Positions 9,120 to 17,774 of a DNA stretch of 23,848 bases are shown here, one piece after another. Under the pieces are notes generated by a model. It made no database searches. It worked only from the letters and a program-made list of their open reading frames with translations, and was not told the origin of the DNA. Position 1 is the stretch's first letter; each line of letters starts with the position of its first letter. Source of the DNA: Sphaeroforma sirkka (taxonomy: Eukaryota; Opisthokonta; Ichthyosporea; Ichthyophonida); assembly GCA_001586965.3 (NCBI GenBank), contig LUCW03001554.1:1-23848 (forward strand). Reading direction: 5' to 3'. A program made the translations under genes and the position numbers.

Positions 9120-9794
9120 ATGGAGAAAAAAGTTATGGCACTATTTGATCCAGGGGCTGAAGTCTCTGCTATCTCATGCCGAGTAGCCTACGCTACAGAT
9201 ATGGCTGTCCATAACGAAACAACTGATTTAATCTTGGGAAATGGCAAAGTTACTACTTGCGAACAAGCCATTGACTATGCACACATAATGCTGTCAGATA
9301 GAAGAGAAGTGAAGACTCACCTAATCGTTACTGACATGTCTCAGAAATACGATTTAATTATAGGTATGACTGATCTTCTCAGTTTAGGTATAACACTCAC
9401 TGGTCTGCCTAATGGGCTAGACCCGAATAAAGATCAGTCAGATGATAATATGTTAAAGATACCTAAACCTCCGGAAGGTGAAGCAAAGGATATGATTCCG
9501 CACTTCACCGATATAATTATGGACTTAATTATACAAAACAGGAAGATTGCAATAACTGACTGGTGTATGTTTAAGTTCTCTAATGGGTACGTTAGACTTG
9601 ACTTAACAAACGTCGACTTCTCTAAGTTAAAGTGTCCTTCACATAACTACGTGAGTTGGAGACACAAAGACGTTGTCAAAACCCAAATCGAAGATTGGTT
9701 AAAACAGGGTCTAATTGAAATCAATTATGATGCAACCCCAGTTAACTTAGCTCTCTTAGCGGTCGATCAATATAAATCTGATGGAACGTTTTAG
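9120..9794 (+). CDS. Protease and N-terminal RT of the full-length copy
   Basis: The region starts after the gag UGA (first ATG at 9032). One extra A in the run at about 9124 shifts the frame, so the long open stretch begins near 9120. It contains the retropepsin-like domain with LFDPGAEVSAIS (D at 9147-9149, proline at 9150-9152) and LIIGMTDLL, a spacer, and the N-terminal RT part with DWLKQGLIE and SPV-like NYDATPVNL. It stops at 9792-9794 because of one extra T (CGTTTTAG against CGTTTAG in unit 4). The protease would cut Gag and Pol. Its active-site DPG is not the usual D-S/T-G, and this is true of all three copies. Confidence 0.75.
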   Translation: MEKKVMALFDPGAEVSAISCRVAYATDMAVHNETTDLILGNGKVTTCEQAIDYAHIMLSDRREVKTHLIVTDMSQKYDLIIGMTDLLSLGITLTGLPNGLDPNKDQSDDNMLKIPKPPEGEAKDMIPHFTDIIMDLIIQNRKIAITDWCMFKFSNGYVRLDLTNVDFSKLKCPSHNYVSWRHKDVVKTQIEDWLKQGLIEINYDATPVNLALLAVDQYKSDGTF

Positions 9795-10549
9795 TAAAAC
9801 AAGAGTAGTACTAGACCTGTCGCCAATCAACAAACTAATTCCGCAACATAGTTTTCCCTTACCTAAGATAAGCGAGATACTACGCAAAATGGAGGGTGCG
9901 ACTATCTTTTCCAAGATAGACTTAAAAAGCTGCATTCCATCAACTACAGATATATGAGCCTCATAGGAAATACTTTTCCTTTACTTGGCAAGGTAAGAAG
10001 TACCAGTTTAAAGGTGCACCTGAAGGCTTACACATGTTACCTTCTTTCTTCCAACAAGTTATGATGGAACTATTTGCGGACCTGTCGTATAACGTATCAG
10101 TCTATTTAGATGATATAGTTATCTTTACAAAGACAGCACATGAACATGCTAAACTCGTTAAAGAAGTCTTAAAGCGACTTAATCATGCTAAACTTAAGAT
10201 TAACGAAGACAAGTGTTCTTTTGCTAAAGATACTATACACTTACTTGGCTACAAAGTATCTGCAGCAGGGGTAGAAATTGATCCTGGCAAGAAACAGTTT
10301 CTGTTGGATTTATCAACACCAATTACTGGAAGAGATGTGAACTCTGTGTGTGGGTTTGTTAACTTCTTCTCGGATTCGGTACCGCATCTTTCTCATTACT
10401 TAAAGCCTTTCAGTCACCTACGGCTGCACAAAGGACCTTTGGGAAAGCTTTGGACTAAAGAATGTGATGATGCATTTAAACTAGTCAAAAGTAAAGTAAT
10501 GGACGCACCCATCATGCAGTACCCTGTGGATGGTGTCCCATTCAAGTAG
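9795..10549 (+). pseudogene. Reverse transcriptase core of the full-length copy
   Basis: Ty3-type RT palm and fingers. VVLDLSPINKLIP and FSKIDLK.AFHQL (motif A, first catalytic Asp) lie near 9810-9950. FTWQGKKYQFKGAPEGL (motif B region) is near 10000. YLDDIVIFTKT (catalytic YxDD at 10103-10114) lies in the open piece 10034-10549, followed by the thumb HLLGYKVS and connection. One extra A near 9940 breaks the frame before the YxDD piece. The piece ends at a TAG (10547-10549) where RNase H should continue; unit 4 has the same stop. It copies element RNA into cDNA. Confidence 0.85.
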
Positions 10550-10930
10550 CAACCGACGCTTCAGATCGAGCGGTAGGTGGAGTGCTTTACCAAACGATAA
10601 ATGGTAAACCGCGCTACATACAATTCTTTAGCAAGAGTTATAATAAGAGTCAACGGAATTACCCTACCGTTAAACAAGAGCTCCTTGCTATAGTTACTGC
10701 GCTAAGACAGTTTATAGACTACCTTTATGGAAGTTACTTTACTGTCGCCTGTGATCAAAAGTCTTTAACATACTTAAAAGATATGAACCCTGATTCACAG
10801 TTGGTGAGCCGCTGGCATGACATTATTGCCAAGTTCGCTTTTAATATAACACACATTCCAGGAATACATAACCATCTTCCTGACATGCTCTCTCGACTTG
10901 TGCCCGACTACCAGAAAACAGTCAAAGAGT
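10550..10930 (+). CDS. RNase H domain of the full-length copy
   Basis: Ribonuclease H removing RNA from the RNA-DNA hybrid. Expected catalytic residues are visible: TDAS just after 10550, QELLAIVTALRQF (Glu), VACDQKSLTYL (Asp), and the closing PGIHNHLPDMLSR. The first codons (ATDAS) read in the frame of the piece 10582-11229 only if one base is added at AAGTAGCA (about 10545-10551), a lesion shared with unit 4. The open frame continues without a break into the methylase-like domain. Confidence 0.85.
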
Positions 10931-11512
10931 TATTAGCAACCGATTGGATGCTAAATAAGAAATGGTTTAACCTCGCTCAATCACGATGGGGTCCATTTAC
11001 TGTTGATATGTTCGCCGCAGAACATAACAAACAGGTTTCTGAATATAGGTCGTTGACTCATCCTAAAGGTGATGCATTTCAGCTTGACTTATCAAAGCAT
11101 AATGCGTGGGCTAACCCACCTTGTCAACTTATCGCACAGTTGTTAAATTATGTTAATATTACTAAATCTACCATTACGCTGTGTTGTCCCTTACGTAACT
11201 CCGACCCATGGATACGTGATTTAATTTAATATGATTCAAGACGAACCTATTTATGTCGACCGTGAAACCGACACGTTCTTGTATCAGGGATCCTATTCTA
11301 TTAAGAAGACGCCTTGGAAACACACCATTGTTTGTCGCATCGGTCCTGCAGGTACCACTAAGTGGAAACCCTCAACCGAATTCTTAGCTAAACTAGAGGA
11401 GTCTAAAGAGTTTGAACAAAAGCTCAAGACTCGTACAACACATGCACCCAACAAGATTGCAGTCGAGGTAATGCCGATTGAAACGGCATTAGATCGTAAA
11501 ACATGGAACTAG
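10931..11512 (+). CDS. Dam-methylase-like domain and tail after RNase H
   Basis: Directly after RNase H the frame carries RWGPFTVDMFAAEHN, GDAFQLDLSKHNAWANPPC and ITLCCPLRNSDPWIRDL. This layout (FTVDxFA..N, DAF, W.NPP, P....PW) resembles the domain that follows RNase H in DIRS-type and some Ty3-type elements and has been compared with Dam-like N6-adenine methylases (NPP as D/NPPW). The fourth residue is Cys, so activity is doubtful. An extra T near 11228 breaks the frame; the tail (11231-11512, YVDRETDTFLYQGSY...) is open and ends in TAG, overlapping the integrase start by ten bases. I do not know the tail's function. Confidence 0.55.
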
Positions 11513-12057
11513 CTAAGGCCATGGATCAAAGACTCAAAACTCTAAGAGAACCTGAAGCTCGCACTCAACTACTTAAAGCGCTGCTTAAAGAACAGCCAGG
11601 AGTTGCGAAACAACTGAAGAAGATACTTCAACAATCCAATGTTGTCAATTATGTATCTCAGGACTCTACCCCTCCTGATACTGAGGTTGCCCTTTCCAAC
11701 AGGACTATGGTTCATCCAGCCAGCGTTACGCAGAATCTGACTGACTTAGAGGAGCTCGAAAGTAGAGTTAAAATTATACATAATTTAACGCATCGAGCAT
11801 ATGAGCATACTTATAAAATGGCTATTCGTGCAGGGCTTGATCACCCGGCGCTGAAAGAAACCATACGTGAAGTATACCGACGCTGTACTGATTGTGAAAA
11901 GAACCAGATCAAGCGATACGGTTGGGCACCCCTAAAAAGTGTGACAGAAGACCAACCGATGCGCCGAGTCATAGTCGATTTGGTTAAACTCTCCGCGATC
12001 CAAGCATACTGGCGATGTATATATCTGTCATTTCTTATGTGTGGCTTCGGGCTATAA
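11503..12057 (+). CDS. Integrase, N-terminal part (own ATG)
   Basis: Begins MELAKAMDQRLKTLREPEAR at an ATG that overlaps the previous stop (ATGGAACTAG). A helical, charged extension of about 70 residues precedes the zinc-binding domain HNLTHRAYEH...RRCTDCEKNQ (HHCC type). The catalytic core starts with VIVDLVKL (first Asp at 11977-11979). The frame goes wrong after 11990: this copy has CTCTCC where unit 4 has CTCC, and both copies lack one base near GATCCAAGC, so the real core continues in another frame. Integrase inserts the cDNA into chromosomes. Confidence 0.82.
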   Translation: MELAKAMDQRLKTLREPEARTQLLKALLKEQPGVAKQLKKILQQSNVVNYVSQDSTPPDTEVALSNRTMVHPASVTQNLTDLEELESRVKIIHNLTHRAYEHTYKMAIRAGLDHPALKETIREVYRRCTDCEKNQIKRYGWAPLKSVTEDQPMRRVIVDLVKLSAIQAYWRCIYLSFLMCGFGL

Positions 12058-12183
12058 CTTGCTTTATGCAATACCGAACAAACGTCCACAAACAGTGGCA
12101 GAATTATGCTATCACGTCTTTAATGACTTCGGTTTCCCCGAGTACTATGTTCTGATAACGGTAGTGAGTTTTGTACCGACGTA

Positions 12184-12621
12184 ATGGAGGCACTTATACT
12201 CGTATCAGGCATGACCCATAGGCGTGGTGTTCCTTACAAACCTCAAACGCAGGGTGCAAATGAGACACGTCATAGAGAACTTAAGAAACTCTTGCGTACC
12301 GCACTAGACGACGTTGAGGATATGTGGCCTTATCATTTGAAATGGGTTCAGACTCAAATGAATAACTGCATGAATCCTCAAACTGGAACACTCCCGTTTC
12401 ACTATTTCTTTGGCCGCTATAGTGAATTACAAGCAACGTTTGATAAAACTGCGCCCGAGAAACACGCTACCCCGTGGCTACAAAGATCGAGCATATGCAG
12501 AACGTTGTTTACCCCTGTTTACTCGAGCACAAGAATCGCGTCCTACTTAAAGCGTATGACCGATGGAATAACACTAAGAACATTGTTCAGTTCAAAGTCG
12601 GCGATTACGTTAACATTATAA
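12184..12621 (+). pseudogene. Integrase catalytic core, 3' part
   Basis: Continues the DDE core: SDNGSEF with the second Asp (12154-12156) just before this open piece, then VPYKPQTQGANETRHRELKK with the catalytic Glu (12262-12264), then the helix-rich end of the core (MWPYHLKWVQTQMNNCMNP). The order D, D, E matches retroviral-type integrases. The piece leaves the true frame at ACCCCGTGG (about 12470), where one C appears to be missing; unit 4 has the same sequence. The C-terminal domain follows in the overlapping frame from 12474. Confidence 0.82.
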
Positions 12622-13244
12622 ATCGAAACGCCAACGTTACCGAACTCTCTTCTAAGACGATAGGACCTTTTGTTATTTCCTACCATGATGAGAAGAGTGA
12701 TACTTACGAAGTGAATAACATTGATGGTACTAGCGCAACCAATCTAGGCACTCACCGTATCCCTACCTCCGAACTCTCATTCGCTCGCTCATTTGATTCT
12801 GATATACCAGTTATGGAGTCACAAGTCAAAGATATAATTGATAAAACATCCGAAGACGGTTACACTTACTACAAGACCCGTTTCATGGATGGGACAGTAG
12901 CTTGGCTAACCTCCGATGCATTTCGTGAATCTCGCGACTTTCTTCGTATCTTTAATAAGAAATGGAATAAGCGTTTACATAAGAACACACGAGATAAACG
13001 AAAAGGGTTTCCTCAGGTGACTACAAACCCTGACGGATCTGAAATTCCCTATTTGCCACCTACTTCCTACGTGACTAAACTTTCTGATCTGCTTACCAAC
13101 AGTGCAGAAAATTGTTCAAACTTACTTACTAATGAAGAACAGCCTTTGGCTAATACCTTACCAAATAATAAACGTAAGGCGCCTACATCGGAAATGGTTA
13201 CTGGACCAAATACTAAACGACATAGAGTACAACATGAGTCTTGA
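12474..13244 (+). CDS. Integrase C-terminal module, chromodomain and basic tail
   Basis: Open frame of 256 codons, identical in length in unit 4. Residues ~35-75 hold FKVGDYVNI and TIGPFVISYHDEKSDTYEV, the GPF/Y module of Ty3-type integrases. Residues ~115-170 (VKDIIDKTSEDGYTYYKTRF, then GTVAWLTSDAF and FLRIFNKKW) match the chromodomain layout: two beta strands, W, closing helix. In chromoviruses this domain guides integration to marked chromatin. The tail has two basic clusters, NNKRKAP and TKRHR, before the TGA at 13242-13244, which look like a nuclear localisation signal. The listed start is only the edge of the open frame; the module is part of Pol. Confidence 0.8.
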   Translation: MATKIEHMQNVVYPCLLEHKNRVLLKAYDRWNNTKNIVQFKVGDYVNIINRNANVTELSSKTIGPFVISYHDEKSDTYEVNNIDGTSATNLGTHRIPTSELSFARSFDSDIPVMESQVKDIIDKTSEDGYTYYKTRFMDGTVAWLTSDAFRESRDFLRIFNKKWNKRLHKNTRDKRKGFPQVTTNPDGSEIPYLPPTSYVTKLSDLLTNSAENCSNLLTNEEQPLANTLPNNKRKAPTSEMVTGPNTKRHRVQHES

Positions 13245-13374
13245 ACTCGTACATATAGGCACATACTTACTCGATAAGTCATGACCGAAACCGTTTTTAC
13301 TTTGGTTTTCGCTTTACCAACTAGATCGTATCTTAACGTACGTTCGTAGTTCTCTAAAAGCTACTGGGGGGCTA
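13245..13374 (+). promoter_or_regulatory. 3' untranslated part and polypurine tract
   Basis: 130 bp from the pol stop to LTR C, ending CTACTGGGGGGCTA before the LTR's TGTA. The G6 run (13365-13371 area) is the likely polypurine tract that primes plus-strand synthesis. The same sequence precedes LTR D at 17761-17774 and, inverted, the remnant LTR at 576. Confidence 0.75.
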
Positions 13375-13968
13375 TGTAGAAATACGGCCTCCGGTCAGTC
13401 TAAAATATCAAGATCAATTGAGATAATACATTGGTTTTATTTGTATTTTAAATAATTAGTACAAGCTCTTTTTCCAATATTTCCAAAGTGTTCTAAATTC
13501 ACTTTGATGGCTCCAATAGCCTGAGTATTTGGTATGACTCATCTACTTGGACCTATTTGAGACATTAGTAGATGTAGGATATTATAAACTAAATTTTATA
13601 ATCTCCGAACTACTACTTATTGATTTTGGTCCTCCCGCCAATCTCCAAAATCCAATAAGTCTTTTCTTTTTTTTAACTTTTCTTCAGATGGAACTTTATT
13701 TATATCAGCTAATGTATTAACGTGACTTACGTTATTATGTCTATTTACAAATTAGGCAAGTGGTCATGAACATTTAGTACTTCTAGTGAAAATTATTCAA
13801 TAAAGAACAGCTAGAGGTACGCCCTGTGTGATCGAGGATATTTAGGCTCTTAACAAGAGGCAGTCCCGATCATTCTTACACAAGCTACCACTGCTAAATC
13901 CCTAACTGACTAAATAGTATTTTAGTTTAATATAGTTTGAAACCTAGTAATTTCCATCGAAGTTTACA
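13375..13968 (+). repeat. LTR C, 3' LTR of the full-length copy
   Basis: 594 bp, TGTA...TACA, AATAAA at 13799-13804. The polypurine tract is on its left as expected for a 3' LTR. On its right is RT coding sequence with no leader, as expected if the element interrupted another copy. It carries private substitutions (TATTGAT, CATTTAG, AAATAGT). Confidence 0.93.
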
Positions 13969-14049
13969 AAGATTGCAATAACTGACTGGTGCATGTTTAA
14001 GTTCTCTAATGGGTACGTTAGACTTGACTTAACAAACGTCGACTTCTCT
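13969..14049 (+). repeat. 81-bp direct repeat, right copy
   Basis: Same RT N-terminal coding sequence as 6230-6310. It begins at the base after LTR C. Its end corresponds to the last coding base before LTR B. Confidence 0.85.
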
Positions 14050-14955
14050 AAGTTAAAGTGTCCTTCACATAACTACGTGAGTTGGAGACACACCCCAAAT
14101 CGAAGATTGGTTAAAACAGGGTCTAATTGAAATCAATTATGATGCAACCCCAGTCAACTTAGCTCTCTTAGCGGTCGATCAATATAAATCTGATGGAACG
14201 TTTAGTAAAACAAGAGTAGTACTAGACCTGTCGCCAATCAACAAACTAATTCCGCAACATAGTTTTCCCTTACCTAAGATAAGCGAGATACTACGCAAAA
14301 TGGAGGTGCGACTATCTTTTCCAAGATAGACTTAAAAGCTGCATTCCATCAACTACAGATATATGAGCCTCATAGGAAATACTTTTCCTTTACTTGGCAA
14401 GGTAAGAAGTACCAGTTTAAAGGTGCACCTGAAGGCTTACACATATTACCTTCTTTCTTCCAACAAGTTATGATGGAACTATTTGCGGACCTGTCGTATA
14501 ACGTATCAGTCTATTTAGATGATATAGTTATCTTTACAAAGACAGCACATGAACATGCTAAACTCGTTAAAGAAGTCTTAAAGCGACTTAATCATGCTAA
14601 AATTAAGATTAACGAAGACAAGTGTTCTTTGCTAAAGATACTATACACTTACTTGGCTACAAAGTATCTGCAGCAGGGGTAGAAATTGATCCTGGCAAAA
14701 GAAACAGTTTCTGTTGGATTTATCAACACCAATTACTGGAAGAGATGTGAACTCTGTGTGGGTTTGTTAACTTCTTCTCGGATTCGGTACCGCATCTTTC
14801 TCATTACTTAAAGCCTTTCAGTCACCTACGGCTGCACAAAGGACCTTTGGGAAAGCTTTGGACTAAAGAATGTGATGATGCATTTAAACTAGTCAAAAGT
14901 AAAGTAATGGACGCACCCATCATGCAGTACCCTGTGGATGGTGTCCCATTCAAGT
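13969..14955 (+). pseudogene. RT of unit 4 (3' half of the interrupted copy)
   Basis: Starts in mid-gene with KIAITDW-equivalent codons (gattgcaataactgactgg) and runs through the same RT as the full-length copy. It has about 14 bases fewer near 14095 (after GGAGACACA), a missing G in GGAGGTGCG, and one T fewer in TTCTTTGCT near 14630. YLDDIVIFTKT is at 14512-14523 onward in the open piece 14470-14682. No gag, protease or leader precedes it, so it cannot be a self-sufficient element. It ends at the shared TAG before RNase H (about 14955). Confidence 0.83.
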
Positions 14956-15350
14956 AGCAACCGACGCTTCAGATCGAGCGGTAGGTGGAGTGCTTTACCA
15001 AACGATAAATGGTAAACCGCGCTACATACAATTCTTTAGCAAGAGTTATAATAAGAGTCAACGGAATTACCCTACCGTTAAACAAGAGCTCCTTGCTATA
15101 GTTACTGCGCTAAGACAGTTTAAAGACTACCTTTATGGAAGTTACTTTACTGTCGCCTGTGATCAAAAGTCTTTAACATACTTAAAAGATATGAACCCTG
15201 ATTCACAGTTGGTGAGCCGCTGGCATGACATTATTGCCAAGTTCGCTTTTAATATAACACACATACCAGGAATACATAACCATCTTCCTGACATGCTCTC
15301 TCGACTTGTGCCCGACTACCAGAAAACAGTCAAGGAGTTATTAGCAACCG
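14956..15350 (+). CDS. RNase H domain of unit 4
   Basis: ATDASDRAVGGVLYQ, QELLAIVTALRQFKDYLYGS, VACDQKSLTYL and PGIHNHLPDMLSR are all present. It is near-identical to the full-length copy with an Ile-to-Lys change (RQFIDY to RQFKDY). Most of it lies in the open piece 14990-15631. The junction with RT needs one base at AAGTAGCA, as in the other copy. Confidence 0.85.
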
Positions 15351-15918
15351 ATTGGATGCTAAATAAGAAATGGTTTAACCTCGCTCAATCACGATGGGGT
15401 CCATTTACTGTTGATATGTTCGCCGCAGAACATAACAAACAGGTTTCTGAATATAGGTCGTTGACTCATCCTAAAGGTGATGCATTTCAGCTTGACTTAT
15501 CAAAGCATAATGCGTGGGCTAACCCACCTTGTCAACTTATCGCACAGTTGTTAAATTATGTTAATATTACTAAATCTACCATTACGCTGTGTTGTCCTTA
15601 CGTAACTCCGACCCATGGATACGTGATTTAATTAATATGATTCAAGACGAACCTATTTATGTCGACCGTGAAACCGACACGTTTTTGTATCAGGGATCCT
15701 ATTCTATTAAGAAGACACCTTGGAAACACACCATTGTTTGTCGCATCGGTCCTGCAGGTACCACTAAGTGGAAACCCTCAACCGAATTCTTAGCTAAACT
15801 AGAGGAGTCTAAAGAGTTTGAACAAAAGCTCAAGACTCGTACAACACATGCACCCAACAAGATTGCAGTCGAGGTAATGCCGATTGAAACGGCATTAGAT
15901 CGTAAAACATGGAACTAG
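15351..15918 (+). CDS. Methylase-like domain and tail of unit 4
   Basis: Same FTVDMFAAEHN, DAFQLDL, WANPPC pattern as the full-length copy. One C is missing in TGTTGTCCTTACG near 15597, so the frame changes. The piece 15589-15918 then reads RNSDPWIRDLINMIQDEPIY without the extra T seen at 11228, showing that the domain and the tail are normally continuous. It ends DRKTWN, TAG, overlapping the integrase ATG at 15909. Confidence 0.55.
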
Positions 15919-16953
15919 CTAAGGCCATGGATCAAAGACTCAAAACTCTAAAGAGAACCTGAAGCTCGCACTCAACTACTTAAAGCGCTGCTAAGAACAG
16001 CCAGGAGTTGCGAAACAACTGAAGAAGATACTTCAACAATCCAATGTTGTCAATTATGTATCTCAGGACTCTACCCCTCCTGATACTGAGGTTGCCCTTT
16101 CCAACAGGACTATGGTTCATCCAGCCAGCGTTACGCAGAATCTGACTGACTTAGAGGAGCTCGAAAGTAGAGTTAAAATTATACATAATTTAACGCATCG
16201 AGCATATGAGCATACTTATAAAATGGCTATTCGTGCAGGGCTTGATCACCCGGCGCTGAAAGAAACCATACGTGAAGTATACCGACGCTGTACTGATTGT
16301 GAAAAGAACCAGATCAAGCGATACGGTTGGGCACCCCTAAAAAGTGTGACAGAAGACCAACCGATGCGCCGAGTCATAGTCGATTTGGTTAAACTCCGCG
16401 ATCCAAGCATACTGGCGATGTATATATCTGTCATTTCTTATGTGTGGCTTCGGGCTATAACTTGCTTTATGCAATACCGAACAAACGTCCACAAACAGTG
16501 GCAGAATTATGCTATCACGTCTTTAATGACTTCGGTTCCCCCCGAGTACTATGTTCTGATAACGGTAGTGAGTTTTGTACCGACGTAATGGAGGCACTTA
16601 TACTCGTATCAGGCATGACCCATAGGCGTGGTGTTCCTTACAAACCTCAAACGCAGGGTGCAAATGAGACACGTCATAGAGAACTTAAGAAACTCTTGCG
16701 TACCGCACTAGACGACGTTGAGGATATGTGGCCTTATCATTTGAAATGGGTTCAGACTCAAATGAATAACTGCATGAATCCTCAAACTGGAACACTCCGT
16801 TTCACTATTTCTTTGGCCGCTATAGTGAATTACAAGCAACGTTTGATAAAACTGCGCCCGAGAAACACGCTACCCCGTGGCTACAAAGATCGAGCATATG
16901 CAGAACGTTGTTTACCCCTGTTTACTCGAGCACAAAAATCGCGTCCTACTTAA
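15909..16953 (+). pseudogene. Integrase zinc-binding domain and core, unit 4
   Basis: Starts MELAKAMDQRL at 15909. An extra A near 15950 and a missing A near 15992 break the first part. From 16112 the frame is open through HNLTHRAYEH...CTDCEKNQ and VIVDLVKLRDPS. The core then shifts at GATCCAAGC and continues in 16444-16953 with SGYNLLYAIPNKRPQ, LCSDNGSEF and QTQGANETRHRELK, so all three D, D, E residues are present. This copy gives the clearest view of the middle of the core. Confidence 0.8.
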
Positions 16954-17647
16954 AGCGTATGACCGATGGAATAACACTAAGAACATTGTTCAGTTCAAAG
17001 TCGGCGATTACGTTAACATTATAAATCGAAACGCCAACGTTACCGAACTCTCTTCTAAGACGATAGGACCTTTTGTTATTTCCTACCATGATGAGAAGAG
17101 TGATACTTACGAAGTGAATAACATTGATGGTACTAGCGCAACCAATCTAGGCACTCACCGTATCCCTACCTCCGAACTCTCATTCGCTCGCTCATTTGAT
17201 TCTGATGTACCAGTTATGGAGTCACAAGTCAAAGATATAATTGACAAAACATCCGAAGACGGTTACACTTACTACAAGACCCGTTTCATGGATGGGACAG
17301 TAGCTTGGCTAACCTCCGATGCATTTCGTGAATCTCGCGACTTTCTTCGTATCTTTAATAAGAAATGGAATAAGCGTTTACATAAGAACACACGAGATAA
17401 ACGAAAAGGGTTTCCTCAGGTGACTACAAACCCTGACGGATCTGAAATTCCCTATTTGCCACCTACTTCCTACGTGACTAAACTTTCTGATCTGCTTACC
17501 AACAGTGCAGAAAATTGTTCAAACTTACCTACTAATGAAGAACAGCCTTTGGCTATTACCTTACCAAATAATAAACGTAAAGCGCCTACATCGGAAATGG
17601 TTACTGGACCAAATACTAAACGACATAGAGTACAACATGAGTCTTGA
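16877..17647 (+). CDS. Integrase C-terminal module, chromodomain and tail, unit 4
   Basis: 256 codons, same length as in the full-length copy and uninterrupted. FKVGDYVNI and GPFVISYHDEKSDTYEV form the GPF/Y module. VKDIIDK...YTYYKTRFMDGTVAW...FLRIFNKKW is the chromodomain. The NKRKAP/TKRHR tail ends at TGA 17645-17647. It differs from its twin by a few substitutions only (for example Ile/Val in SFDSDVP, LLTNEE/LPTNEE, ANTL/AITL). It is the best-preserved coding region of the window together with 12474-13244. Confidence 0.8.
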   Translation: MATKIEHMQNVVYPCLLEHKNRVLLKAYDRWNNTKNIVQFKVGDYVNIINRNANVTELSSKTIGPFVISYHDEKSDTYEVNNIDGTSATNLGTHRIPTSELSFARSFDSDVPVMESQVKDIIDKTSEDGYTYYKTRFMDGTVAWLTSDAFRESRDFLRIFNKKWNKRLHKNTRDKRKGFPQVTTNPDGSEIPYLPPTSYVTKLSDLLTNSAENCSNLPTNEEQPLAITLPNNKRKAPTSEMVTGPNTKRHRVQHES

Positions 17648-17774
17648 ACTCGTACATATAGGCACATACTTACTCGATAAGTCATGACCGAAACCGTTTT
17701 ACTTTGGTTTTCGCTTTACCAACTAGATCGTATCTTAACGTACGTTCGTAGTTCTAAAAGCTACTGGGGGGCTA

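Larger units (their letters stand above)
6311..13968 (+). mobile_element. Full-length Ty3/gypsy-type chromodomain retrotransposon
   Basis: 7,658 bp, bounded by LTR B and LTR C. The order is gag, PR, RT, RNase H, a methylase-like domain, integrase, chromodomain, polypurine tract. RT and RNase H before integrase is the Ty3/gypsy order. The two LTRs differ by only a few substitutions plus run-length changes, so insertion was recent. It appears to be inserted into another copy of itself, whose halves lie at 2997-6310 and 13969-18374. Confidence 0.85.

Noticed and set aside
13067..13282. Minus- and plus-strand small frames at the end of pol, repeated at 17470-17687
   Set aside because: They overlap the well-supported chromodomain/tail frame and have no start context or motifs of their own.
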